A stretch of 64,000 bases of DNA from Limnohabitans sp. (GTDB lineage: Bacteria > Pseudomonadota > Gammaproteobacteria > Burkholderiales > Burkholderiaceae_C): NCBI GenBank assembly GCA_009693505.1, contig SHXD01000002.1:1-64000 (forward strand). The letters run 5' to 3'. Positions 47,355-56,161 of this stretch are shown piece after piece. A program made the translations under genes and the position numbers. The notes under the pieces are model-generated. The model ran no database searches. It was not told the DNA's origin and saw nothing but the letters and a program-made list of their open reading frames with translations. How positions within the stretch are numbered: position 1 is the stretch's first letter; every line of letters starts with the position of its first letter.

Positions 47355-48518
47355 ATGATCTCAAGAACTCTCTTTACGCTTGAACACGAATCATTTCGTG
47401 ACAGTTTCAAACGCTTCATGGAAAAAGAAATTGCTCCCTTTCATGAAGCTTGGGAGGAACAAGGCTATGTCGATCGCGAAGTCTGGGGCAAAGCAGGCGT
47501 CAATGGATTTTTGTGCATGACGCTCCCCGTGGTTTATGGTGGTGCAGGTGCTGACAAGCTTTATTCTGTGGTTCAAATGGAAGAGTTGGGCCGTGCGGGC
47601 TTTACAGGTATCGGTTATGGCCTGCACAACGAAATTGTTGCCCCTTATATTTTGAATTACGGCACTGAATCACAGAAGAAAAAGTACTTGCCCAAGTTTG
47701 CTTCAGGTGAAATAGTTGGTGCCATTGCCATGAGTGAACCGGCGGCAGGCTCTGATCTTCAGGGTGTCAAAACAAGCGCTATCAAGCAACCTGATGGCTC
47801 CTATTTGCTGAACGGAAGCAAAACATTTATCACCAATGGTTGGCATTCCGATCTGGTGATAGTGGTGGCAAAAACTAACCCTAGCGCAGGCGCCAAAGGG
47901 ACCAGTTTGTTTTTAATTGAACGTGGCATGCCTGGCTTTGAAAAAGGCAAACGATTGAAAAAATTAGGTCTTAAGGCACAAGATACTTCAGAGCTATTTT
48001 TTAACAATGTCAAAGTTCCGGCTACCCAATTGCTGGGCGGACCTAACTACGAAGGCAAAGGATTTATTTGCCTGATGGAACAACTGCCATGGGAGCGACT
48101 ACAAATAGCCATAAGTGCAGTAGCTGCGGCCCAGGCCGCCATTGATTGGACGTTGCAGTACACCCAAGATCGGAAAGTCTTCGGACAGGCTATCGCCAAT
48201 TATCAAAACACGCGATACAAACTTGCTGAGATGCAAACTGAAGTTCAAATTGCCAGAGTATTTGTTGACAAATGTTGTGAACTGGTGAATGTGGGCCAGT
48301 TAGACACCCAAACCGCCAGCATGGCCAAATATTGGTGCTCTGATCTTCAGTGCAAAGTGATGGATGAATGTGTGCAGTTGCACGGCGGGTATGGCTATAT
48401 GTGGGAATACCCCATCACAAGGGCCTTTGCAGATGCGCGTGTGCAACGAATTTACGGGGGCACCAATGAAATCATGAAAGAGGTCATTTCTAGAAGTATG
48501 GGACTTGCAGGAAAGTAA
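47355..48518 (+). CDS. Acyl-CoA dehydrogenase
   Basis: 387 aa from ATG 47355; the in-frame start at 47313 lies in the promoter gap. The FAD/substrate signatures A-M-S-E-P-A-A-G-S-D-L-Q and the C-terminal Q-L-H-G-G-Y-G-Y motif are present. The catalytic base is expected at the Glu of R-I-Y-G-G-T-N-E-I. It introduces the alpha-beta double bond and passes electrons to ETF (not encoded here). Divergent from the thiolase/FadB/ligase cluster and probably co-regulated with it. Confidence 0.93.
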   Translation: MISRTLFTLEHESFRDSFKRFMEKEIAPFHEAWEEQGYVDREVWGKAGVNGFLCMTLPVVYGGAGADKLYSVVQMEELGRAGFTGIGYGLHNEIVAPYILNYGTESQKKKYLPKFASGEIVGAIAMSEPAAGSDLQGVKTSAIKQPDGSYLLNGSKTFITNGWHSDLVIVVAKTNPSAGAKGTSLFLIERGMPGFEKGKRLKKLGLKAQDTSELFFNNVKVPATQLLGGPNYEGKGFICLMEQLPWERLQIAISAVAAAQAAIDWTLQYTQDRKVFGQAIANYQNTRYKLAEMQTEVQIARVFVDKCCELVNVGQLDTQTASMAKYWCSDLQCKVMDECVQLHGGYGYMWEYPITRAFADARVQRIYGGTNEIMKEVISRSMGLAGK

Positions 48519-48546
48519 GCAAAAAAGTACGGCATTCTAAAAGCAC

Positions 48547-49482
48547 TTAAACCGGCCTCTGCTCCAAACTCGATACCTCATTGGTCAACGTAGTTCTGCG
48601 CATATCGCGAACTTCTTTTGGATCATAGCGACGTGCGCGGTGCATCGTAACGCGGTTGTCCCACATCACCAGGTCCGATGGACGCCATACATGCGCGTAG
48701 ACAAACTGGCGCTGCGTGGCATGTTCGTTCAGGTCACGTAAAAATGAACGCGCCTCTGGCATTGGCCACCCCTCAATGCCGCCGGCATGGCTTGCCAGAT
48801 ACAACGAAAGGAGGCCTGTGTTGGGGTGCCGCCGCACAAGACGTTGGCGCACTGGCGCCCACTTTGAGCGTTCGACATCTGTGAAATCATCAAAGCCCAA
48901 AATACCTCGAGAAAAAATCTGGCTGTGCAAGCAAATCAGGTCGTGCACCTCGCCCTTCGTCTCATCGTCCAGCGCGTCATATGCAGCACGCATGTCAGCG
49001 AATTCTGTATTGCCACCGGCTAAAGGAATCTTGCGTGCCGAAAGCATTGAATACTTGGCTGGCACCTCCTTGAACGAACTGTCTGAGTGCCACAACAAAT
49101 TGCCCAAACCAAACAAACGCCGGCGGTCATCGCGAGGAAGTAATTCGCCGTTTTTGTCGAGGTTCGAAATATCGTTCAAATCCATGCTGAGGCGCCGGTC
49201 CTTTTCAGACATGATGTCCCCGGTAGCCTCCTCCAGCATTCCGAGTTGACGGCTGAAAGAAATTTGCTGCTCATCGTCAAAATGTTGGTCATGAAATACC
49301 AGCACACCGAAGCGGTCCATGCCGGCATGGATAGCGCTGACCTCTTCTTCTACAAGCTTACGCGTTAGGTCAATACCTGAAACCTCGCCAATAAAAGCGG
49401 GGCTTGCCGGATCAATGGCGTGGATAGCATGTGAAATAAAGATCTCCAACAGGGAAATTGTTGAAACGGTATCACAACCCAT
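48547..49482 (-). CDS. TfdA-like Fe(II)/2-oxoglutarate dioxygenase
   Basis: 311 aa, ATG at 49482 with GGAG about 8 bases upstream. Iron ligands H132-S-D134 (L-W-H-S-D-S-S-F) and distal H281 (W-D-N-R-V-T-M-H-R), with the 2-oxoglutarate Arg in R-D-M-R-R-T-T near 296. The H-R-A-R-R-Y-D tail and overall spacing are closer to the 2,4-D dioxygenase TfdA than to taurine dioxygenase. It therefore may cleave an aryl-ether or similar substrate, but the family is broad. Divergent from the M81/AKR/cupin operon across an operator-like palindrome. Confidence 0.85.
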   Translation of the reverse strand: MGCDTVSTISLLEIFISHAIHAIDPASPAFIGEVSGIDLTRKLVEEEVSAIHAGMDRFGVLVFHDQHFDDEQQISFSRQLGMLEEATGDIMSEKDRRLSMDLNDISNLDKNGELLPRDDRRRLFGLGNLLWHSDSSFKEVPAKYSMLSARKIPLAGGNTEFADMRAAYDALDDETKGEVHDLICLHSQIFSRGILGFDDFTDVERSKWAPVRQRLVRRHPNTGLLSLYLASHAGGIEGWPMPEARSFLRDLNEHATQRQFVYAHVWRPSDLVMWDNRVTMHRARRYDPKEVRDMRRTTLTNEVSSLEQRPV

Positions 49483-49519
49483 ACAAAAACTCCATCGGGT
49501 GTTTGCTGGACGGGCCTGC

Positions 49520-49538
49520 TAGATTACAGTTCAATCTA
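49520..49538. promoter_or_regulatory. Operator-like inverted repeat TAGATT-N7-AATCTA
   Basis: A perfect 6-bp inverted repeat in the 107-base gap between the divergent TfdA-like and M81 genes, about 50 bases before ATG 49590. The ATT-N7-AAT core fits the T-N11-A pattern of LysR-type regulators. No LysR gene is adjacent, so the regulator would be unlinked. Confidence 0.4.
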
Positions 49539-49589
49539 ACGTCAAACCGCATTAAGCGCAAAAGTTAGCACTATTCGTGAAGGAAAACT

Positions 49590-51083
49590 ATGAAGATTGT
49601 CATCGCGCAAATGAATCACGAGACCAATACGTTCTCCCCGGTGCCAACACCCATCAGCCGATTTGCCAGGGCAAACTCACTGCCTCTGGAGGGAGAAGCT
49701 GCTATCGGCGCAATCCGCGGCACTGGCACTGCCATCGGTGCATTCATTGAGCTTGCGGAGCAGGCAGGCGCCACCATCTCCTTACCAGTTTCTGGCCATG
49801 CTTGGCCAAGCGGCCCAGTCGAAGATCAAGCATACGAGTACATGTGCCAACGAATTTGCGATGCAGTGTCTGAAGGCTGTGACGCCATCCTTCTAGATTT
49901 GCATGGCGCAATGGTGACTGAAAGCTACTCTGATGGTGAAGGTGAGTTGCTTGCTCGCCTGCGACGCATCGCGCCACACACACCCATCGGCGTTGCACTC
50001 GACATGCATGCCAATGTCTACCCTGCGATGGTGGAAAACGCTGACGTGATTGCGGGCTTTCAGACCTATCCGCATGTCGATGTTTACGAAACGGGTCGAC
50101 GTGCAGGGGCTGCACTTTTTTCTATGCTTGCCGGCAAAGCATCCCCTTCCATGGCTTGGGGGCAAAGGCCCATGTTGCCGCACGTCATGCGCCAGTCCAG
50201 CCTCGACTCGCCAAACCGTGAAATTCAAGAGAGAGCTGCAGAAATGGAAAGACAAGGTGCGTTGTGTGCCAGCTTGTTCGTCGGATTTCCACATGCCGAC
50301 ATCGTGAATGCTGGGCTATCGGCTGTGGTGGTCACCGACAACGACCCTGCGCTGGCGCAGCGTTGGTGTGACGAGCTGCTCGACATGGCATGGAAAGACC
50401 GCGCAAAATGGGTCTACCAGGTGGAGCCTCTTGAAAAGTCTCTAGACCTTGCGCGCGCGATGAATCCCAGTGCAAACGCTGGTCCAGTGGTCCTGCTAGA
50501 CCACTACGACAACGCGGCCTCAGGCGGTACGATGGACACGATGGCGGTGCTTGATGGCATTCTCCAATCTGGCCTCGAAGATGTGGCGGCGTTTGCTGTG
50601 TTTGATCCACAAGCTGTTAGCGAAATGCAGAAGGCGGGGTTGGGCGCACACATCACGCTCATGCTAGGCGGCAAGCTGGACATGCCAAGCCTTGGTCTTC
50701 AAGGGCAAGCTCTCAAGGTCAGCGGAACCGTGAAACATCTTTCTGACGGCCGCTTTGTCAACCGTGGGCCCATGTCAAAAGGGGTTCAAATGGACATGGG
50801 GCCTACCGCAGTTCTTGATACAGGAAAAGTAGAGATCGTTGTGATTTCGCGCCAACAAGAGCCCAATGACATTGAATGTTTCGCTTCCCAGGGTATTGAT
50901 CCAAGTAAGAAGCGCTTTCTGATGCTTAAGAGCAGAGTGCACTGGCGCGCGGGGTTTGGTCATTTGGCAAGCGCAATTGTCGAATGCTCCGGGGTAGGCG
51001 TTTGCACTTCTGATTTCAGCGTTCTCGACTTCAAACATGTTCGACGCCCCATCTACCCTCTCGACCTTGACGCACAACACTAA
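49590..51083 (+). CDS. M81-family metallopeptidase (MlrC-like)
   Basis: 497 aa, normal family length, GAAGGA upstream of ATG 49590. The N-terminal M-N-H-E-T-N-T-F-S-P motif (8-17), D-L-H-G-A-M-V and D-M-H-A-N-V supply the putative metal ligands of the MlrC family. MlrC is known for cleaving linearised microcystin, but most members act on unknown small peptides or amides. No signal peptide, so cytoplasmic. The aldo/keto reductase follows after 12 bases, then a cupin, forming a three-gene operon. Confidence 0.85.
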   Translation: MKIVIAQMNHETNTFSPVPTPISRFARANSLPLEGEAAIGAIRGTGTAIGAFIELAEQAGATISLPVSGHAWPSGPVEDQAYEYMCQRICDAVSEGCDAILLDLHGAMVTESYSDGEGELLARLRRIAPHTPIGVALDMHANVYPAMVENADVIAGFQTYPHVDVYETGRRAGAALFSMLAGKASPSMAWGQRPMLPHVMRQSSLDSPNREIQERAAEMERQGALCASLFVGFPHADIVNAGLSAVVVTDNDPALAQRWCDELLDMAWKDRAKWVYQVEPLEKSLDLARAMNPSANAGPVVLLDHYDNAASGGTMDTMAVLDGILQSGLEDVAAFAVFDPQAVSEMQKAGLGAHITLMLGGKLDMPSLGLQGQALKVSGTVKHLSDGRFVNRGPMSKGVQMDMGPTAVLDTGKVEIVVISRQQEPNDIECFASQGIDPSKKRFLMLKSRVHWRAGFGHLASAIVECSGVGVCTSDFSVLDFKHVRRPIYPLDLDAQH

Positions 51084-51095
51084 ACCAGCAAGTCC

Positions 51096-52037
51096 ATGAT
51101 CAAAATTCCAAAAACTGATTTACGCGTTCACCCACTTTGCCTTGGCGCCAATGTCTTTGGCTGGAGTGCCGACGAAAAAGAATCGAATGCTGTACTGGAT
51201 GCTTATGAATCGCATGGCGGCAATTTCATCGATACTGCAGATGCTTATTCACAGTGGAAACCTGGAAATCAAGGGGGTGAGTCTGAAACACTGATTGGCC
51301 ATTGGCTCAAAAAGCAAGATCGCCAAAAATTTGTCATCGCAACAAAGGTTGCACTTCTCAACACCCGGCCTGGCTTGTCGGCTGCAAATATTTTGGCTGC
51401 TTGCGACGATTCACTGCGCCGTTTGCAAACTGATTACATCGATATTTATTACTCACACCGTGACGATGCCACAACCCCGATGGAAGAGACCTTAGGTGCT
51501 TATGCCCAATTAATCAAAGCGGGAAAAGTGCGCTATATCGCTGCCTCTCAGCATACCGGTGCGCGCCTGCAAGAGGCGCTGAGCATCTCAGCCAAACATG
51601 CCCTGCCCTCCTATATCGCGCTGCAAGACCAATACAACTTGGTGCATCGCGAACCATTTGAATCTGAGCAAGCCCCCGTGCTTGCTGCCAATGACTTAAG
51701 TGCATTTCCTTTTTATGGTTTGGCGCGTGGGTTCTTATCAGGCAAATACCGGCCTGGGTTGAAAATTGATTCCGTTCGAGCGGATGGCGTTGCTGAGTTT
51801 TATTCAGACCAAAACTGGAAAATCATTGAAGCTTTGCGCGATATCGCTGAAGCACGCAGCGCACCGGTTTCGGCAATCGCCTTGGCCTGGTTGCGCTCAC
51901 ACCCCCAAGTCTGCGCTCCAATTGCTAGCGCGCGCACCCCCAAACAGTTAGAAGAGATTGTTCAGATCATTGAGTTGAGCGCAGCAGAAATGACACGTCT
52001 CAATACGCTATCAACCTCCCGGAAGCCCTTAACTTAG
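51096..52037 (+). CDS. Aldo/keto reductase
   Basis: 313 aa barrel oxidoreductase. The catalytic tetrad is visible as D46 (I-D-T-A-D), Y51 (A-Y-S), K84 (A-T-K-V) and H121 (Y-Y-S-H). NADPH is the probable cofactor, from the C-terminal region I-A-S-A-R-T-P-K-Q-L. Close to the YajO/Tas-like group that reduces aldehydes and ketones or sugars. Second gene of the M81-AKR-cupin operon; the cupin start is three bases after its stop. Confidence 0.85.
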   Translation: MIKIPKTDLRVHPLCLGANVFGWSADEKESNAVLDAYESHGGNFIDTADAYSQWKPGNQGGESETLIGHWLKKQDRQKFVIATKVALLNTRPGLSAANILAACDDSLRRLQTDYIDIYYSHRDDATTPMEETLGAYAQLIKAGKVRYIAASQHTGARLQEALSISAKHALPSYIALQDQYNLVHREPFESEQAPVLAANDLSAFPFYGLARGFLSGKYRPGLKIDSVRADGVAEFYSDQNWKIIEALRDIAEARSAPVSAIALAWLRSHPQVCAPIASARTPKQLEEIVQIIELSAAEMTRLNTLSTSRKPLT

Positions 52038-52040
52038 TCT

Positions 52041-52628
52041 ATGCTGAACATCATGACAAAACACAATCCACTTGACGATACAGTACCCCAACGTGTAGCT
52101 CGATATGCAGATTTGGTGCCCTACAAGGACTCCATGAACAACTCGGAGGGTATCCCCCCCGAGGCCATGCTGATGATGTCGCCCGATAAGGTCATGCCCA
52201 TCATGTCACCCAAAGGCTGGGAGGGTCGAAGCAAAATTGCGCCAGTTAAAGGGGCTCCTGGGTTGACAATCACTTTGGCTGAATGCCCCCCGGGTGACAG
52301 CGCGGGCCTGCACAAACACACCGGCGCTGTAGAAAATTTCTTTTGTGTCCAAGGTAGGTTTGAAATTATTTGGGGCGATGTAGGGCAGTTTTCTACAATC
52401 CTAGAGCCCTTAGATTTTGTGTCAGTGCCGTCGGGTATTTACCGTGATTTCAAAAATGTCGGAACCGAATTAGGTCGACTGCTGGTCATGATCCAACCTG
52501 AACCTGGTGATACACAAGACGCGGTTTATCACGCCAAATCCAGCGGGGAAGAAATTGCCAAACGCTGGGGCCCCTCCACTGTGGATGCGATGGCTAAAGT
52601 TGGAATTCGATTTGGTGAACCGGTTTAA
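52041..52628 (+). CDS. Cupin-domain protein
   Basis: 195 aa (191 if ATG 52053 is used). A single cupin barrel with G-L-H-K-H-T-G-A-V-E (metal-binding His-x-His and Glu) and the second-motif G-Y-like region around V-P-S-G-I-Y-R-D-F. The N-terminal 60 residues are not cupin-like and include a Met-rich stretch (M-L-M-M). Such proteins may act as dioxygenases, isomerases or sensors. Third gene of the operon, so it probably handles a product of the M81 and AKR enzymes. Confidence 0.75.
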   Translation: MLNIMTKHNPLDDTVPQRVARYADLVPYKDSMNNSEGIPPEAMLMMSPDKVMPIMSPKGWEGRSKIAPVKGAPGLTITLAECPPGDSAGLHKHTGAVENFFCVQGRFEIIWGDVGQFSTILEPLDFVSVPSGIYRDFKNVGTELGRLLVMIQPEPGDTQDAVYHAKSSGEEIAKRWGPSTVDAMAKVGIRFGEPV

Positions 52629-52751
52629 AGCCAACTTTCTGTAGGTCTCTGTCTTCAGATTGCCCCACAAATTCGTTTGTGTCCAGAGCTTCCAAATTCC
52701 AGCCCAGCTGAGGGGCTTAATCGAAACAAATGCGCTGGAAAGTGGCCGTGG

Positions 52752-53741
52752 CTAGTCAACCTTCATACCGGATTCGCGGATCACTGGCGCCCATCGAGCG
52801 ATCTCGTCCTTGGTAATGGTCGCAAGTTCGGCCGGTCCGGCCTTCATCGGGGTCGCTCCCTGGGCACTTAAGAAGGTGTCCATTTCAGGCAAGGTCTGAA
52901 CAGCAGCGACTGCCTTGCGCATCTGCTAGATCAGCTCACGCGACACGCCCTTAGGGGCATACATGGCTACCCACAACTCACCAACCAGGCCTGGCACACT
53001 CTCATTGGCTAGCGGCACGTTGGGAAGCGCCGGAGCGCGTTGCAGCGAGGGTACGGCCAGCGCCTTGAGCTGCCCGCCCTTGACGAACTGCAGACAGGCC
53101 GGAATGGTGCTGATCATGATATCGAGGTTGCCTCCGATCACATCCGTGAGGGCTGGAGCCACGCCTTTATAGGGAATGTGCGTGATTTGTACATTCTGCG
53201 ACTTCTTCAGCATTTCCATCAGCAGATGCGAAAAAGTGCCGTTGCCCGACGAGCCGTAGCTGTACTTACCGGGGTCCTTGCGCACCAGCGCAACCAGCTC
53301 CGACAAGGTGTTCGCTGGGAACTTAGGATTCACGACGATCGCGTGCTGCACGATCGCAATCCCGGCTACTGGCTCAAAGTCATTGATGGGATCAAAGCCA
53401 GTGGACTTGTAAAGGCTGGGATTGACTGCCTGAGCGCTGTTCACAGTGACCATCCAGACACTACCGTCCTTGGGCGCAGACTTTGCTACCCAAGCCGAGC
53501 CAACGTTGCCCCCCGCACCTGGGCGGTTTTCTACAACGACGTTCGATCCACCAAGAAGCTGCGGCAAGCGGGCCGCAACAGCACGCGCCACAACATCATT
53601 AGATCCACCCGCGTTCTGCGGAACCAAAAGGGTGAGGGTCTTTGGCATGGCAGCCTGTCCAAAAACGGACAAGCTGGTTGCAAGCGGTGCCAGTGCAAGG
53701 CCAGCGGCAATATGGCGGCGGCGGGAGTCGATGAAGTTCAT
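52752..53741 (-). pseudogene. Bug/TctC binding protein gene interrupted by an in-frame amber codon
   Basis: The frame runs from ATG 53741 (signal peptide with R-R-R-H and a hydrophobic core) to TAG at 52752-52754, 330 codons, the normal Bug length. Codon 272 is TAG (plus-strand CTA at 52926-52928) within S-R-E-L-I-stop-Q-M-R-K-A-V. The remaining 57 codons continue with an ordinary Bug C-terminus ending E-S-G-M-K-V-D. Without suppression the product lacks part of the second lobe and is probably non-functional. It lies just downstream of the CaiB-like gene on the same strand and may have been its uptake partner. Confidence 0.8.
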
Positions 53742-53763
53742 GGGGAGTCTCCTTTTCAATTTT

Positions 53764-54924
53764 TTAGTTGGCGGGTTTTGATCCACCGAGCAGGACTTGA
53801 TCCTGTCCGATTTCCGGCGCGGTGCTTCGGATGCGCCCAGGTGTGCGCGATAGGCGCGGAAAAACGTTATGCATCATGATGCTACCGAATTGCGAGTCTG
53901 GCACCTCCACCAGCACTTGGCGCCCAGTGACATGCGGGTCTCGCATCAGCTGATCCACATTCATCATGGGGCCGACTGTTACCTCGAACTTGTCAAAGTG
54001 CACCAGGTTGTCTTCCAGCGTGCGCTGGGCAACGAAGTTGCCAATCATCTCGTCCAGCGAATCCACGTTGGCAATGCGCGCGGCGTTGTTGACATAGCGT
54101 GGGTCACTCACCAGTTCGGGCTTGCCGATAGCATCCAGCACTCGCTCGGCCATTCGCTGGGTGGAACCTGACATGACCAGCCAGACGCCGTCGCTGCAAA
54201 GGTAGGCATTGCGCGGCGCTGCGTTCTCCACGCGGTTGCCCAGACGGCGCGGCAGCTTGCCGGTGTGCTGGTAGATGGCTGCGTCCGGACCCAGCACGCC
54301 TAGCATTGGCTCGAGCAATGACAGGTCAATGATCTGGCCCAAGCCGCCGTTGACCTCTACCTCTCTTAAGGCGGCAAGCGTGGCGAAAGCACCTGACAGC
54401 CCGGCAATCATGTCCGCCAGGCCTAGGTTGGGCAGTGCGGGGGGCTTGTCCGGAAAGCCGTTGCGCTGCGCGAAGCCGGAGAAAGCCTCAACAAGGGTAC
54501 CAAAGCCCGGACGGTGCGCATATGGCCCCGTCTGCCCCCATCCAGAGATGCGTACGATGACCAACAGAGGGTTAGCCGCGTGCAGGACAGCTGGGCCGAG
54601 CCCGAAGGCTTCCATACCCCCATGGCGAAAGCTTTCGATGACCACCTGCGCCTGCGGTACCAGCTTGAGCAGGGCTTGGCGATCGGCATCGCTTTTGAGG
54701 TCAAGGCAGATGCTCTTCTTGTTGCGGCCATAGACCTTCCACCACAGCGGTTTGCCATCGTTTGTCCAGTCGCGAAGTGTGTCGCCTTGCGCGCTTTCCA
54801 CCTTGATGACCTCGGCGCCAAAGTCCGCCAACTGAAGCGTGAGCATGTTGCCTGCCATGAGGCGTGAAAGGTCTAACACGCGGATGCCGGAGAGAGGCAT
54901 TCGCCCTGATGCAGAGTCGCTCAT
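53764..54924 (-). CDS. Class III (CaiB/BaiF) CoA-transferase
   Basis: 386 aa, normal length. N-terminal R-V-L-D-L-S-R with A-D-F-G-A-E-V-I-K-V-E and the catalytic Asp at D171 in G-L-A-D-M-I-A-G are typical. It moves CoA between carboxylic acids through a mixed anhydride and aspartyl-CoA. The CitE-like lyase upstream overlaps it by four bases, suggesting transfer of CoA to a citramalate- or malate-like acid that the lyase then cleaves. An orphan Bug gene follows 22 bases downstream. Confidence 0.9.
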   Translation of the reverse strand: MSDSASGRMPLSGIRVLDLSRLMAGNMLTLQLADFGAEVIKVESAQGDTLRDWTNDGKPLWWKVYGRNKKSICLDLKSDADRQALLKLVPQAQVVIESFRHGGMEAFGLGPAVLHAANPLLVIVRISGWGQTGPYAHRPGFGTLVEAFSGFAQRNGFPDKPPALPNLGLADMIAGLSGAFATLAALREVEVNGGLGQIIDLSLLEPMLGVLGPDAAIYQHTGKLPRRLGNRVENAAPRNAYLCSDGVWLVMSGSTQRMAERVLDAIGKPELVSDPRYVNNAARIANVDSLDEMIGNFVAQRTLEDNLVHFDKFEVTVGPMMNVDQLMRDPHVTGRQVLVEVPDSQFGSIMMHNVFPRLSRTPGRIRSTAPEIGQDQVLLGGSKPAN

Positions 54925-55835
54925 GGCGTCACCCCCTTGCCGCGCGAACGACGAAGCTGTAGTGCGTCGTAACGCTGCAGAAAGCGGCGAGCGCGAATGG
55001 CGATAGGCTCGTCTATCATCTTGCCCTCGTATGCAATAGCCCCTCTGCCGGCAGCCACAGAAGCATCAAAAACTGCAAGCAGGCGGCGAGCCCTTTCTGC
55101 TTCCTCGGCTGTACCACCAAATACCTCATTGATCACCGGCACCTGGGCAGGGTGAATGCAGATGGATCCGCGCATGCCGATGCGCCGGGCTTTCATGGCA
55201 ACCGCGCGATAGGCATCTGCATCCTTGAACTCGGCCACAGTGCCAGGCAGCCCCATGGGGTGGAGACCGGCAGCAGAAGCAGCAAGCGCCACTATTTGAG
55301 CCGGAACCGACATGCTCTCGGGAGTCGACTCGAGGCCCGTCGCAGCGCCGAAGTCCTCAGTTCCAAATAGAAGTGCCGACAGGCGTGAGGACGACTGTGC
55401 AATTGGCAGCGCATTACAGATGGCCAGCGGCGACTCGAGCAAAGCCACCACGCGAATGCTGCCGGGCGCGCGCTGGTACTGCCTTTCCAGCCTAAGCATG
55501 TCGGCATCAAGTTGAACCACCTGCGCAGCCGAGTCCAACTTGGGCATCAGCAGGCCATCTGCGCCGGCCGCGATAGCAGCCTCTAGATCTGCGGCAAGAA
55601 GCTCTGGCTCATTGTTAACACGAACATAGACGGGCACACCGGCACTGGCCTGCAGCAAGGGCACGAAGGTCGCCAGGTTCTGCCTTGCGGCCTCCTTGGA
55701 CTGGCGCGCCACCGCGTCTTCCAGATCCAGAATAAGCGCATCGGCGCCACGCTGACCCGCCTTGGCTAGGAAGCGTTCTGTGTCCGCAGGGACGAACAGC
55801 ATGGAACAGGGTTCGGTCATAGGTTCACGCGTCAA
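54921..55835 (-). CDS. HpcH/CitE-family CoA-ester lyase
   Basis: 304 aa. L-F-V-P-A-D with L-D-L-E-D-A-V (36-42), R72 (Y-V-R-V-N), E134 (L-L-E-S-P) and G-T-E-D-F form the Mg2+- and acyl-binding site of the citrate lyase beta/malyl-CoA lyase group. It probably cleaves an (S)-citramalyl-, malyl- or methylmalyl-CoA to acetyl-CoA and a 2-oxo acid. Translationally coupled to the CoA-transferase. No hydratase (MaoC/Ich) for a full itaconate-type pathway is nearby. Confidence 0.88.
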   Translation of the reverse strand: MTREPMTEPCSMLFVPADTERFLAKAGQRGADALILDLEDAVARQSKEAARQNLATFVPLLQASAGVPVYVRVNNEPELLAADLEAAIAAGADGLLMPKLDSAAQVVQLDADMLRLERQYQRAPGSIRVVALLESPLAICNALPIAQSSSRLSALLFGTEDFGAATGLESTPESMSVPAQIVALAASAAGLHPMGLPGTVAEFKDADAYRAVAMKARRIGMRGSICIHPAQVPVINEVFGGTAEEAERARRLLAVFDASVAAGRGAIAYEGKMIDEPIAIRARRFLQRYDALQLRRSRGKGVTP

Positions 55836-56161
55836 CTCGAAGTTTGAAAACCAAGACTTGCAGTTTGTAATCTTATTTTTTGATGCTTTTGAAAATCAAT
55901 GGTTTTGTCGCCAATCTACATCAATCGGCTGGAAATTCAATCACTTAAAGCCAAGTATGGCACTGCGGTACAAAACAAGATCCCCGTGAAATCCCTCGAA
56001 TGCTGTTTAGGGGTCCATGTGCTATTTGCTGACGTCGGACAGTGCATAGATAATCGAATTAATGACCTCCTAAGGAACAGCGTTCAAAGTTGACAACTAA
56101 ATAGAATGCTCTTAAAAAAGATGGAAAACAAAATTGAATTTTCAGTAAATTAAGGGGCTAC
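55836..56161. other. Gene-free intergenic region between CitE-like and PanE-like genes
   Basis: 326 bases between divergent genes. A 64-codon open frame from ATG 55899 (R-L-E-I-Q-S-L-K-A-K-Y-G, then N-K-I-P-V) reads protein-like at first but has no ribosome site, and I cannot assign it; it may be a gene relic. Promoters for both operons must lie here but no -35/-10 pair stands out. Confidence 0.4.
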
